A DNA stretch of 35,784 nt, taken from positions 1 through 35,784 of the forward strand of contig NZ_CADIKF010000068.1 in NCBI RefSeq assembly GCF_902859875.1, written 5' to 3'. Under the pieces are notes generated by a model, which ran no database searches, had not been told where the DNA came from, and saw only the letters and a program-made list of their open reading frames with translations. Shown here piece after piece: positions 16,723 through 25,615 of the stretch. The stretch's first letter is position 1, and every line of letters starts with the position of its first letter. The position numbers were made by a program, and so were the translations under genes. The DNA comes from Paraburkholderia solisilvae. Its GTDB lineage: Bacteria; Pseudomonadota; Gammaproteobacteria; Burkholderiales; Burkholderiaceae.

Positions 16723-19488
16723 CTATTCCTTCTTCGCGAATGCGTATGCGAAGTCTTCGTCGAACACGGTGACGCCGATGCCGGATACCGGCTCGCCGTC
16801 CATCGTGCGCGCGAGCAGTTCGCGCGATATGGCGGGCAGCATCGTATTGGTCAGAATCGCGTCGATCATGCGTCCGCCCGACTCGCTCACGGTGCAGCGG
16901 CTGACGATCAGACGCACCACGTCCGCATCGAATTCGAACGGAATGCGATAACGCTCGTCGATGCGCTGCCTGATGCGATCCAGTTGCAGCGCGACGATGC
17001 GGCCCAGCATGGCGTCGCTGAGCGGGTAGTACGGAATCGGCACGAGGCGGCCGAGCAGCGCGGGCGGAAATACGTCGAGCAGCGGCGCACGCAATGCGGC
17101 AGCCATCGTTTCGGGGTCGGGCAGACGGTCTGCATCCCTGCACAGTCGCGCGATCACGTCGGTGCCCGCATTGGTCGTGAGCAGGATCAGCGTGTTCCGG
17201 AAATCGATCCGGCGGCCCTCGCCGTCCTCCATCACGCCCTTATCGAAAACCTGAAAGAAAATTTCGTGCACGTCCGGATGGGCTTTTTCCACTTCGTCGA
17301 GCAGCACCACCGAATATGGCCGGCGCCGCACCGCTTCGGTGAGCACGCCGCCCTCGCCGTAGCCGACGTAGCCGGGCGGCGCGCCCTTCAACGTGGAGAC
17401 CGTATGCGCCTCCTGGAACTCGCTCATATTGATCGTGATCAGGTTGTGCTCGCCGCCGTAGAGCGCTTCGGCGAGCGCGAGCGCCGTCTCGGTCTTGCCG
17501 ACGCCCGACGTGCCGGCCAGCAGGAACACACCGACCGGCTTGTGCGGATTGTCGAGACCGGCACGCGAGGTCTGGATGCGCCTCGCGATCATCTCCATCG
17601 CGTGATCCTGGCCGATCACGCGTTCGCCGAGCAGGCGCGCGAGATTCATCACTGTGTCCAGTTCGCTGCGAATCATCCGGCCGACCGGAATGCCGGTCCA
17701 GTCGGCGACCACCGACGCCACCGCGTCATAGTCGACATGCGGCGCAATCAGCGCCGATTCGCCCTGCTGTTCGGCCAGCTGCGACTGCAACTGCCGCAAT
17801 TCGGCCAATGCGGCGGCGCGTGCCGCTGCATCCAGCGCTTGCGGCGCGGGTGCGGGCTCAGGTACGGGTGCGGGTTTGGGTGCGGGTGTATCCCCGGCCG
17901 CCGTGCGCGCCGCGCTGGCCTCGGTCACGGCCTCGGCCTTGAGGCGGGCGCGCAGCGCGAGAATGCGTTCGACGAGTCGCTTCTCCTCGGCCCATGCCGT
18001 TTCAAGCTGCTGCAGGCGAGCCTGTTGCAGCACCAGCTTGTCCTGCGCGGCCGCTTCGCGCGTCGTCACGTCGACACCCACGCTCTTCTCGCTCGCGATG
18101 ATTGTCAGCTCCGTGTTCAGCGCATCGATATGCCTGCGCGTGTCGTCGAGCTGCGCGGGCACCGCGTGCTGGCTGATCGCGACCCGCGCGCAGGCGGTGT
18201 CGAGCAGGCTCACCGCCTTGTCCGGCAACTGGCGCGCGGGAATGTAACGATGCGACAGTCTGACCGCGGCCTCCAGCGCTTCATCGAGCAGTTGCACGCG
18301 ATGGTGTTGCTCCATCACGCCCGCCATGCCGCGCATCATCCGGATCGCTTTCTCTTCGCCCGGTTCGTCGACCTGAACCGTCTGGAAACGGCGCGTGAGC
18401 GCCGGGTCTTTTTCGATGTGCTTCTTGTATTCGGCCCACGTGGTCGCGCCGATCGTGCGCAAATTGCCGCGTGCGAGCGCGGGCTTCAGCAGATTCGCCG
18501 CATCGCCGGTGCCCGCCGCTCCGCCCGCGCCGATCAGCGTATGCGCTTCGTCGATAAACAGAATGACCGGCTGCGGCGACGCCTCGACTTCGTCGATCAC
18601 CTGCCGCAGCCGGTTCTCGAACTCGCCTTTCATGCTCGCCCCGGCCTGCAGCAGGCCGACGTCGAGCGCGCGCAACTGGACGTGGCGAAACGACGGCGAC
18701 ACATCGCCCGCGACAATGCGCAACGCGAAACCTTCGACGACCGCCGTCTTGCCGACGCCCGCTTCGCCGACCAGCATCGGGTTGTTCTGGCGGCGGCGCA
18801 TCAGGATATCGACGAGCTGGCGAATCTCGTCATCGCGGCCGACGATCGGGTCGATCCTGCCGCTGCGCGCCTGCTCGGTCAGATCGACGGTAAATTGCCG
18901 CAACGCCTGCTGCCGGCCCAGTTGCGCGGGTGCGAGCGCATCGCTCGCCGCGCCCGGTGCGGCGCTCGGCTCGCGATCCGCGCGAAAGCCGTCCGTCGCC
19001 GGTTGGCCGTCTTCGGGCGAGCCCGCGACGATCGCGGCGAAGCCATCGGCCAGCGCTTCCGGCTTGACCTTGCGGAACTCGGCGGACATCGCATGCAGCG
19101 CGTGGCGCAAGTGACGGGTGAGCAGCAGGCCGACCATCAGGTAACCGGTGCGCACCTGGGTCTCGCCGAACATCAGCGTGGCGAACACCCAGCCGCGCTC
19201 GACTGCTTCTTCGACATCGCTGCCAAAATCGGCGATCGCGGCCGAGCCGCGCGGCAGCCGTTCCAGTGCATCCGTCACGTCACGGGCGAGGTTCGACGGA
19301 TTCAGGTCGAAGTGCCGGACGATGCGATGCAGGTCTGAATCCGGCCACTGCAGAATCTGGTGAATCCAATGCGCGAGTTCGACATACGGGTTGCCGCGCA
19401 GCTTGCAGAACACGGTAGCGCTTTCGATGCCACGATAAGCAAGCGCGTTGAGCTTGCCGAACAACGCGCTGCGACTGATTTCGGCCAT
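16723..19488 (-). CDS. clpV: T6SS sheath-disassembly ATPase ClpV (TssH)
   Basis: This 921-aa AAA+ unfoldase recycles contracted TssB/TssC sheaths. It has an N-terminal Clp-N domain (~1-150). The first ATPase module has Walker A GEAGVGKT (241-248) and Walker B ILFIDE (309-314). The coiled middle domain spans ~440-580. The second module has GTSGVGKT (659-666) and VVLLDE (727-732), and a C-terminal ClpB-D2 small domain ends the protein. The TssH-type spacing and the context next to tssG distinguish it from housekeeping ClpB. A Pro/Ala-rich insert (about 530-552) sits after the coiled region. ATG 19488 follows a strong Shine-Dalgarno (gaggaagg), 25 bases after the tssG stop. Confidence 0.96.
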   Translation of the reverse strand: MAEISRSALFGKLNALAYRGIESATVFCKLRGNPYVELAHWIHQILQWPDSDLHRIVRHFDLNPSNLARDVTDALERLPRGSAAIADFGSDVEEAVERGWVFATLMFGETQVRTGYLMVGLLLTRHLRHALHAMSAEFRKVKPEALADGFAAIVAGSPEDGQPATDGFRADREPSAAPGAASDALAPAQLGRQQALRQFTVDLTEQARSGRIDPIVGRDDEIRQLVDILMRRRQNNPMLVGEAGVGKTAVVEGFALRIVAGDVSPSFRHVQLRALDVGLLQAGASMKGEFENRLRQVIDEVEASPQPVILFIDEAHTLIGAGGAAGTGDAANLLKPALARGNLRTIGATTWAEYKKHIEKDPALTRRFQTVQVDEPGEEKAIRMMRGMAGVMEQHHRVQLLDEALEAAVRLSHRYIPARQLPDKAVSLLDTACARVAISQHAVPAQLDDTRRHIDALNTELTIIASEKSVGVDVTTREAAAQDKLVLQQARLQQLETAWAEEKRLVERILALRARLKAEAVTEASAARTAAGDTPAPKPAPVPEPAPAPQALDAAARAAALAELRQLQSQLAEQQGESALIAPHVDYDAVASVVADWTGIPVGRMIRSELDTVMNLARLLGERVIGQDHAMEMIARRIQTSRAGLDNPHKPVGVFLLAGTSGVGKTETALALAEALYGGEHNLITINMSEFQEAHTVSTLKGAPPGYVGYGEGGVLTEAVRRRPYSVVLLDEVEKAHPDVHEIFFQVFDKGVMEDGEGRRIDFRNTLILLTTNAGTDVIARLCRDADRLPDPETMAAALRAPLLDVFPPALLGRLVPIPYYPLSDAMLGRIVALQLDRIRQRIDERYRIPFEFDADVVRLIVSRCTVSESGGRMIDAILTNTMLPAISRELLARTMDGEPVSGIGVTVFDEDFAYAFAKKE

Positions 19489-19513
19489 GGTTTCCTTCCT
19501 CGATACGCGAGCG

Positions 19514-20530
19514 CTATCGCGCCGGCGTCAATACGACATCGCCGGCGTCCGCGCTTTTCAGGTAACGGCCGATCCATGCGTTGAATCCGAGGCGGCCGGA
19601 CTTCCCGATATGGGTGCGCGGCACGTCCTCTTTTTTCAGAAGCAGTTGCAGGTCCCAATCCTTCTCTTCGCCTGCATAGGTCTTCACCGCGGCGATGAAT
19701 TGCCGCAACGCATCGCCGCCCGGCAAAAAGCGGTTGAACTCGCCGCGCGTCAACGGACCGACACACAGACGAAAGCGCTGCTGTGCGCCGCGCACCTGCG
19801 CGCCCAGTACCGCCGTATGGCCGAGACCCGCCATCGCCACGCCGATGCGCAGATGCGCGTCGGCCGGCAAACGCATCCATTCGACGACGAATTCGACGAC
19901 GCGCACGTGCACGCCGAAGTAGTGCTCGAGCAGGCATTTCAGGCCTTCGGCGTTGCGTGCCTGCGGCCCGAGACGCCCGGCAAAAAAGCGTTTGTAGCGG
20001 TCCGGCAATGCGTCGCGCTGCTCGAGATGCGGCGTGGCCGTGCCGATCAGCGCACCGACGTAGGTGCGAAAGCGATCCTGCTGCGGGCGGTCGAATTCCA
20101 CGGTTGGCTGCGCATCGGCCCACGCGCGGTAAAAGAGGCTCAGCATGCGGTGGTGAAAAATATCGGCGAACGCGACGAACGTCGGGTCCTGCGCATTGCG
20201 TTGACGCTCGAGCGCGTATTCGGTCAAATGCAGCGGCAACGGCCCGTTGGGTCCGAACAGGCCCAGAAAGTAGCCGTACAGCCGCGCCGGCCGTGCGCCG
20301 TCGCCGGGCTCGAAGCGGTCGAGACCGCGCGGCGCGAATTCGAGCGATGCGCTGTGCGCGAGCCGCAGCGGGTCGTCCGCGGGCTTGATCGAGTGCGCGA
20401 GCCGCGGCTGCGCCGGGTACGCACATTCGATACGGCGCAGCGCCTCGAAAAATTCGAAGTCCTGCGGCCGCGCGCGCAACGCCTGTTCGATCGCTACAGG
20501 ATCGGGCGTATGCCGAGCCTCGTCGGCCAT
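19514..20530 (-). CDS. tssG: T6SS baseplate protein TssG
   Basis: This is a 338-aa TssG (ImpH/VasB), part of the TssE-F-G wedge of the baseplate. Family features are the N-terminal QDFEFFEALRRIE, the PLPLHLTEYA motif followed by FADIFHHRMLSLFYRAW, and the C-terminal GEFNRFLPGG and GFNAWIGRY blocks. The length is usual for the family. I start at ATG 20530 (MADEARHTP). This overlaps the end of tssF by 37 bases in another frame, a typical tssF/tssG arrangement. A much longer in-frame extension upstream is only read-through of tssF. Confidence 0.95.
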   Translation of the reverse strand: MADEARHTPDPVAIEQALRARPQDFEFFEALRRIECAYPAQPRLAHSIKPADDPLRLAHSASLEFAPRGLDRFEPGDGARPARLYGYFLGLFGPNGPLPLHLTEYALERQRNAQDPTFVAFADIFHHRMLSLFYRAWADAQPTVEFDRPQQDRFRTYVGALIGTATPHLEQRDALPDRYKRFFAGRLGPQARNAEGLKCLLEHYFGVHVRVVEFVVEWMRLPADAHLRIGVAMAGLGHTAVLGAQVRGAQQRFRLCVGPLTRGEFNRFLPGGDALRQFIAAVKTYAGEEKDWDLQLLLKKEDVPRTHIGKSGRLGFNAWIGRYLKSADAGDVVLTPAR

Positions 20531-22380
20531 CGGGCTACCTCGTTGCGTTCGAGCGTGCACAGCACGGTCTCGGTAAAAGAGTTGAGCGACACATAGCGCG
20601 CAAAGAACTGATCCAGCACCGAACCGAGCAGAAAAGCCACGGTGCCTTCGAAGGCGCTGTCGTCGCAGGTCAGCGTGATCTCGAGGCCGCGGCCGTAAGT
20701 AATGGGCCCCGGCGCCGGCACGCGACGTGTGACCGGCCTGGCGGCGACATGCCGGATGCCCTCGATCTGCCGCCGCAAAGACGCATCGAATTCGTCGCAA
20801 TAGAGCGTCAGCATCTCGCGCAGCGCGGCGGCGCCCTGCTGCGGGTCGTCGTCGAGCAGCGACAGATAGTTCAGTTGCAGATGGCTGATCAGCCGCCACG
20901 CGCTGTCGCCGGTCGCCATCGGCGGACGCGGCTTCGTCGGACCGGCGACGCAGCGGATCGAAGCGACCGGCGCGTCGATATCGAGCGTGAAGTCCGTATA
21001 CGATTTGCCCACCGGCATATGGAGCGGCAGGTCGCGGTTGGTGCACAACAGCCGCATGCCGAGTTGGCGCAGCGTGGTCGAATACGGCGCATCGCGCGCA
21101 TCGACCAGCGCAATAAACGTCTCGCTGCCCACGTAACTCGAGCGCGCGCCGCGGCGCTGCTGCCGGCCCGACAGCAAACGCGGTTCGCGGCGCAGCGTAT
21201 AGAACGCCGCGTGCGCGTCGTGCCATGTGCGCTCATTGCCGCCGTAAAACGGCAAGAAGGTCTGTTCGGGTTCCTGGCGGTCGCCGAAACCCTGCACTTC
21301 GCTCACGCTGTGAACCTCGAAATCCATCGGCCGCGTACGGTCGCCAAGCACGTGGTACTCGGTTCTGCCCTGCTGCAAATGAATCCGGTCCGAGCGGCGC
21401 TCGAACAGATTGACCACTGGCGTGCAGAAAAGGCGGCAATTGCTCGCATCCACCGCGTTGTGCAAACGGGCGATGCTCCGGTCGAGCCAGATAACGATCT
21501 CGAACTCGTTGCCCGTGGCGCGCGCGAGCGACTTGTGCAAACCGGTCAATTCGACGAACAGGAAGCGCTCGGCGCACGCAAAGTACTCCTGCAGCAAACG
21601 GTAGCCGCTGAACGACCGGCTGCCGTAAGGCAGCAGCGCGTCGTCCTCGTCGAAGCCTTTTGGGACCAGCGCCGCGCGGTCATGATGCTCATCGACGACG
21701 GTCCCGTTGGGGCCGGCCGTACGCACCGTATAACCCAGGCCGTTCGCCAGCAGTTGTTCGTACAGCAACTTCGGCAACTCGTCGGCGCCGGCCAGAAACA
21801 CCGGCAGGCGATCGAGCGCGAGCATCTTCGCCTGCACACCGCAGAGCGTCCGGAACTTCAGGTGCAGGCCGGCGCGCGCAGCCCATCCGCGCCGCGCCAC
21901 GAGCCCCGCCGCCGCCAGTGCCGCGGGCGTTTCGACATAGCGCGCGCCGGCCAGTTCGAGCGGCCACAGCGTCACGTCGTGCGCGGTGCGGTACTCGCAC
22001 GGCGTGCGCTCGCCGACTCCCACGAGGCTGCGCAGCATGGTATGCCGTGCAATCGCGTGACCGGCGGGCGGCAGGTCTTCGGCGGGATCCGGACGCAGTT
22101 GCACTACCGCCATCGAAGGAATCGGCGCGACGTAATGCGGATACACGATTTCCAGCAGATGCTGCGTGAACACCGGGTATTGCGCATCGAGCTTCAACTG
22201 CACGCGCGCCGCGAGAAATGCGAAGCCTTCGAGCAGCCGCTCGACATACGGGTCCGCACACTCGAAGCCCTCGATACCGAGCCGGCCGGCAATCTTCGGA
22301 TATTCGCGCGCGAACTCCGCCCCCATCTCGCGGACATGCTGCAATTCGCGGTTGTAGTAACGCAGAAGGCGTGGGTCCAT
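20494..22380 (-). CDS. tssF: T6SS baseplate protein TssF
   Basis: This is a 628-aa TssF (ImpG/VasA), the largest wedge protein of the T6SS baseplate. It starts MDPRLLRYYNRELQHVREMG, the conserved opening of the family. It continues with FAREYPKIAGRLG, the VYPHYVAPIPSMAVVQ segment, and the C-terminal TRRVPAPGPITYGRGLEI and FEGTVAFLLGSVLDQFFARYVSLNSFTE blocks. The length is normal. ATG 22380 lies 5 bases after the tssE stop, so the pair is likely coupled. The 3' end overlaps tssG by 37 bases. Confidence 0.96.
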   Translation of the reverse strand: MDPRLLRYYNRELQHVREMGAEFAREYPKIAGRLGIEGFECADPYVERLLEGFAFLAARVQLKLDAQYPVFTQHLLEIVYPHYVAPIPSMAVVQLRPDPAEDLPPAGHAIARHTMLRSLVGVGERTPCEYRTAHDVTLWPLELAGARYVETPAALAAAGLVARRGWAARAGLHLKFRTLCGVQAKMLALDRLPVFLAGADELPKLLYEQLLANGLGYTVRTAGPNGTVVDEHHDRAALVPKGFDEDDALLPYGSRSFSGYRLLQEYFACAERFLFVELTGLHKSLARATGNEFEIVIWLDRSIARLHNAVDASNCRLFCTPVVNLFERRSDRIHLQQGRTEYHVLGDRTRPMDFEVHSVSEVQGFGDRQEPEQTFLPFYGGNERTWHDAHAAFYTLRREPRLLSGRQQRRGARSSYVGSETFIALVDARDAPYSTTLRQLGMRLLCTNRDLPLHMPVGKSYTDFTLDIDAPVASIRCVAGPTKPRPPMATGDSAWRLISHLQLNYLSLLDDDPQQGAAALREMLTLYCDEFDASLRRQIEGIRHVAARPVTRRVPAPGPITYGRGLEITLTCDDSAFEGTVAFLLGSVLDQFFARYVSLNSFTETVLCTLERNEVARWPTRLGIRPIL

Positions 22381-22385
22381 AACGG

Positions 22386-22889
22386 TCAGGCGAAGCTTGA
22401 CGACACGCGGAACTCGCCCGTCTCCAGATCGAGCTCGGTGCGCAGATAAAGCGACAGCGGCATCGGCTGGGCCCACATCTCCGAGTCGATCCGGAAGCTG
22501 AGCGAACGGTTGTCCATGCGACCCGGGTCCACGTTGACGCTCACCTGCACGGTGCTGCCGATCAGCCTCGGTTCGAAGTTGATCAACGCGGCCCGGATGC
22601 GGTTTTGCAGCAGGTCCGCGTCGATGCCGGACAACGCCTCGCCGGCCAGATCCGGAATGCCGAAATTCAGCACCGAGTTGTCCACTTCCGGCAGCGCCGC
22701 CAATGCTTCGCTGCTCCACGCACGCGTACAGTTGAGCAGCCATTCGATATCGCGCGTCACGCATTCGCGCAGACGCGCCGCGGTGATGACCCGCTGCTCG
22801 CGACTTTCGTCGCGCCGGGCCGGCGCCAGATCGGTGAGCCGGTCCAGCAGCGACGGTTGCAGGCGCTCTTGCGGCGTCAGTTCGGACAT
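22386..22889 (-). CDS. tssE: T6SS baseplate protein TssE (gp25-like)
   Basis: This is a 167-aa gp25-like protein, the baseplate subunit that starts sheath polymerisation. Features are the N-terminal QPSLLDRLTD, the middle DIEWLLNCTR and NSVLNFGIPDLAG, and a C-terminal region IRAALINFEPRL followed by a strand-rich end. I start at ATG 22889 (MSELTPQER). A GTG three codons upstream (22898) is possible but has no better ribosome-binding site. The gene lies 75 bases after hcp and 5 bases before tssF. Confidence 0.94.
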   Translation of the reverse strand: MSELTPQERLQPSLLDRLTDLAPARRDESREQRVITAARLRECVTRDIEWLLNCTRAWSSEALAALPEVDNSVLNFGIPDLAGEALSGIDADLLQNRIRAALINFEPRLIGSTVQVSVNVDPGRMDNRSLSFRIDSEMWAQPMPLSLYLRTELDLETGEFRVSSSFA

Positions 22890-22964
22890 GACGCGCACGC
22901 CCGCTCAACACCTGTCGAAAGGATGCGTGCAGCGGTCGTGCGCAGCGGACATCGAGTCATATGC

Positions 22965-23462
22965 CTAAGCCTTGACGGCTTTCTTGATGTCGTACGCGAA
23001 CTGCTTGATACCGCCCTTTGGCGCGCCGTTCTCATCCTGCGGCTGGTACTGGTAACTGAATTTGCCGAAATGCAACCAGATCGTTTCGGTCAGACGATCG
23101 CCGCCCAGATTGGCGCTGTTCGAGACCGCCGTGACGATTACCCCTTCACTGAGCTCCACCGTGAGGAAGTCGGTCGGCTCCTTCGTCGTATTGGTGACGT
23201 AGATATACGCATTCTGTGAGCGCGCGCCGGTACAACACGCCTCGAGAATCGCGTTGGACGCGGTGTCGACGTACTTCACGATGCGCAGGTCGCCGACATC
23301 CGCCTTGCCGCCCGACGTGGCGTTGGCGTGCAGGTCGCCCCGATTGGTAATGTCCCACGACCAGGAGAGGATCGGAATCTGGTTGGTGTGCTTCTGATGA
23401 ACCGAATCACCCGTGATCGTCACGCCACCGGAACCGAATTTCAGATGCATATCGAACGGCAT
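22965..23462 (-). CDS. hcp: T6SS tube protein Hcp (TssD)
   Basis: This is a 165-aa Hcp, which stacks as hexameric rings to form the secreted inner tube. It begins MPFDMHLKFGSGG and contains HQKHTNQIPILSWSWDITN and the late GDRLTETIWLHFGKFSYQYQPQDENG, all typical of the family. ATG 23462 is preceded by a strong Shine-Dalgarno (aggag, 7 bases spacing). It has its own 129-base leader after tssC, in keeping with the much higher expression Hcp needs than its neighbours. The longer frame upstream to 23561 lacks family similarity. Confidence 0.97.
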   Translation of the reverse strand: MPFDMHLKFGSGGVTITGDSVHQKHTNQIPILSWSWDITNRGDLHANATSGGKADVGDLRIVKYVDTASNAILEACCTGARSQNAYIYVTNTTKEPTDFLTVELSEGVIVTAVSNSANLGGDRLTETIWLHFGKFSYQYQPQDENGAPKGGIKQFAYDIKKAVKA

Positions 23463-23491
23463 AAAGCTTCTCCTGTCACTTGCTGTTAGAC

Positions 23492-23515
23492 ATGTTCGCC
23501 AGACGCGACGAACAT
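23492..23515 (-). promoter_or_regulatory. Inverted repeat in the hcp leader
   Basis: Arms atgttcg (23492-23498) and cgaacat (23509-23515) pair perfectly over 7 bp around a 10-base loop. The hairpin sits 30 bases upstream of the hcp start inside the 129-base tssC-hcp gap. There is no T run after it on the minus strand, so it does not look like a terminator. It could be an RNA processing or stabilising structure or an operator; I cannot tell which. Confidence 0.4.
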
Positions 23516-23591
23516 AAGGAAACCTGATCGTTACCTGAGCTGCTTCACCAACGCGCAACAACCATGTGGGGCGTATGCAGCCGCCGCGTAC

Positions 23592-25085
23592 TCAGGCGGC
23601 CTGCGCGGAAGGCAGGCGCGACACCAGCCGCAGCGAGACGGTGAGCCCCTCGAGCTGGTAATGCGGCTTCAGAAAGAACTTCGCCGTATAAAAGCCCGGG
23701 TTGCCTTCGACATCCTCCACCACCACTTCCGCGGCGGCGAGCGGCTTGCGCGCCTTGGTGTCGTCGCTGGAATTGGCGGGGTCGCCGTCGACGTAGTTCA
23801 TCACCCAGCGGGACAGCCAGCTCTCCATCTGGTCGCGGCTGCTGAACGAGCCGATCTTGTCGCGCACGATGCACTTCAGATAGTGCGCAAAGCGGCAGCA
23901 CGCGAACATGTAAGGCAGGCGCGCCGACAGATTGGCGTTCGCCGTGGCGGCCGGGTCGTCGTATTCCTCGGGCTTCGCCACCGACTGCGCACCGATGAAT
24001 GCGGCGACATCCGAGTTCTTGCGGTGAACGAGCGGCATCAACCCCATCTTGTCGAGCTCCGCGGCACGACGATCGGTGATCGCAATTTCAGTGGGACATT
24101 TCATGTCCACGCCGCCGTCGTCGCTCGGGAACGTGTGCACCGGCAAGTTTTCGACCGCGCCGCCGGACTCGACGCCGCGTATGCGCGTGCACCAGCCGTA
24201 GTACTTGAACGCGCGGTTGATATTCACCGCCATCGAATAGGCGGCGTTTTGCCATGTGTAGCCCGACGAGTCGCCGCCTTCCATCTCTTCTTCGAAGTCG
24301 AACTCCTCGACCGGGTCCGTCTTCGCGCCGTACGGCAGGCGCGCGAGCGTGCGCGGCATCGTCAGCCCCAGATACTTCGCGTCGTCCATCTCGCGCAACG
24401 AACGCCAGCCCGCATAGTCCGGCGTGGTGAAGATCATGCCGAGATCGCGCGGGTTCGCCAGTTCGTTCCAGCCGTCCATGCCGAGCAGCGTCGAGTTGGC
24501 GGCCGCAATGAACGGCGCATGCGCGGCCGCGGCAATCTGCGAGATGCCGCGCAACATGTCGACGTCCTGCGGGCTATGGTCGAAGTAGTAATCGCCGACC
24601 AGACAGCCGTAGGGCTCGCCGCCCAGTTGCCCGTACTCTTCCTCGTAGATCTTCTTGAACACCGGGCTCTGGTCCCACGCGGTGCCCTTGAAGCGCTTCA
24701 GGTTCTTCGCGAGCTCTTTTTTCGACACGTTCAGCACGCGGATTTTCAGCATCGCATCGGTTTCGCTATTGGTGATCAGATGATGCAGTCCGCGCCATGC
24801 ACCTTCCATTTTCTGGAACTCCGCATGATGCATGATCTGGTTCAGCTGTTCGCCGAGCTTGCGGTCGATCTCCGCAATATAGGCGTTGATCGTCTGCGTG
24901 ACATCGTCCGACACGACGTGCGAATCTTTCAATACCTGCTCGGCCAGCGTGCGTACCGCGGACTCCACCTCCTCCCTCGCGCGCTCGTTCTTCGGCTTGA
25001 ACTCCTTCTTGAGCAGCGCGGCGAAATCGTCGGTCTGAAGCTCGCCATCCGTCGTGCGCGGTTCGATCTGCTTTTGCGTATCCAT
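23592..25085 (-). CDS. tssC: T6SS sheath large subunit TssC (VipB)
   Basis: This 497-aa protein is the large subunit of the contractile sheath that drives the Hcp tube. Highly conserved stretches are present: RTLAEQVLKDSHVVSDDV, HHAEFQKMEGAWRGLHHLI, SPVFKKIYEEEYGQLGGEPYG and PYMFACCRFAHYLKCIVRDK. I use ATG 25085 (MDTQKQIEP), 8 bases after the tssB stop. An in-frame GTG at 25097 would add four residues and overlap the tssB stop as GTGA, the same style as many junctions in this cluster, so it cannot be excluded. Confidence 0.96.
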   Translation of the reverse strand: MDTQKQIEPRTTDGELQTDDFAALLKKEFKPKNERAREEVESAVRTLAEQVLKDSHVVSDDVTQTINAYIAEIDRKLGEQLNQIMHHAEFQKMEGAWRGLHHLITNSETDAMLKIRVLNVSKKELAKNLKRFKGTAWDQSPVFKKIYEEEYGQLGGEPYGCLVGDYYFDHSPQDVDMLRGISQIAAAAHAPFIAAANSTLLGMDGWNELANPRDLGMIFTTPDYAGWRSLREMDDAKYLGLTMPRTLARLPYGAKTDPVEEFDFEEEMEGGDSSGYTWQNAAYSMAVNINRAFKYYGWCTRIRGVESGGAVENLPVHTFPSDDGGVDMKCPTEIAITDRRAAELDKMGLMPLVHRKNSDVAAFIGAQSVAKPEEYDDPAATANANLSARLPYMFACCRFAHYLKCIVRDKIGSFSSRDQMESWLSRWVMNYVDGDPANSSDDTKARKPLAAAEVVVEDVEGNPGFYTAKFFLKPHYQLEGLTVSLRLVSRLPSAQAA

Positions 25086-25093
25086 GATGGCGC

Positions 25094-25615
25094 TCACTCT
25101 TCAGCGGGTTGGGCATCGGGTGCTTTCGGCGCAATGGCCAGCGACTGCAGCAGGGCCGGATCGGCGATCGCCTGCGCAATCAGCTTTTCGGCGCCGGCCT
25201 TGCCGGACAGATACGTCGCCAGATTAGCGAGCTGCGTGCGCGCTTCGAGCAGCCTCGCCAGCACGTCGACCTTGCGTGCGATCGCGGCGGGAGAGAAGTC
25301 GTCCATGCGCTCGAAGGTCAGGTCGATGGCGAGACTGCCTTCGCCGGTCAGCCTGTTCGGCACGCTGAAGTTCACGCGCGGCTTCATCGACTGCATACGG
25401 TTATCGAAATTGTCGACGTCGATATCCAGCGCCTTGCGCTCTTCGATCGGCGGCAATTCCGCCGCGTTCGCTCCGGACAGGTCCGACATCACCCCCATCA
25501 CGAACGGAATCTGCACTTTCTTCTGTGCGCCGTACAACTCGACGTCGTACTCGATCTGCACGCGCGGCGCCCGATTGCGCGCGATGAATTTCTGACTGCT
25601 CTGCTTCGTTGCCAT
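25094..25615 (-). CDS. tssB: T6SS sheath small subunit TssB (VipA)
   Basis: This 173-aa small subunit of the contractile sheath forms the TssB/TssC cogwheel. It begins MATKQSSQKFIARNRAPRVQ and contains VELYGAQKKVQIPFVMGVMSDLSG, ERKALDIDVDNFD and FERMDDFSPAAIARKVDVL, all typical of the family. ATG 25615 has a gagga Shine-Dalgarno about 8 bases upstream; a possible longer start lacks family similarity. This is the first gene of the leftward T6SS run, so its upstream region should hold the main T6SS promoter. Confidence 0.96.
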   Translation of the reverse strand: MATKQSSQKFIARNRAPRVQIEYDVELYGAQKKVQIPFVMGVMSDLSGANAAELPPIEERKALDIDVDNFDNRMQSMKPRVNFSVPNRLTGEGSLAIDLTFERMDDFSPAAIARKVDVLARLLEARTQLANLATYLSGKAGAEKLIAQAIADPALLQSLAIAPKAPDAQPAEE

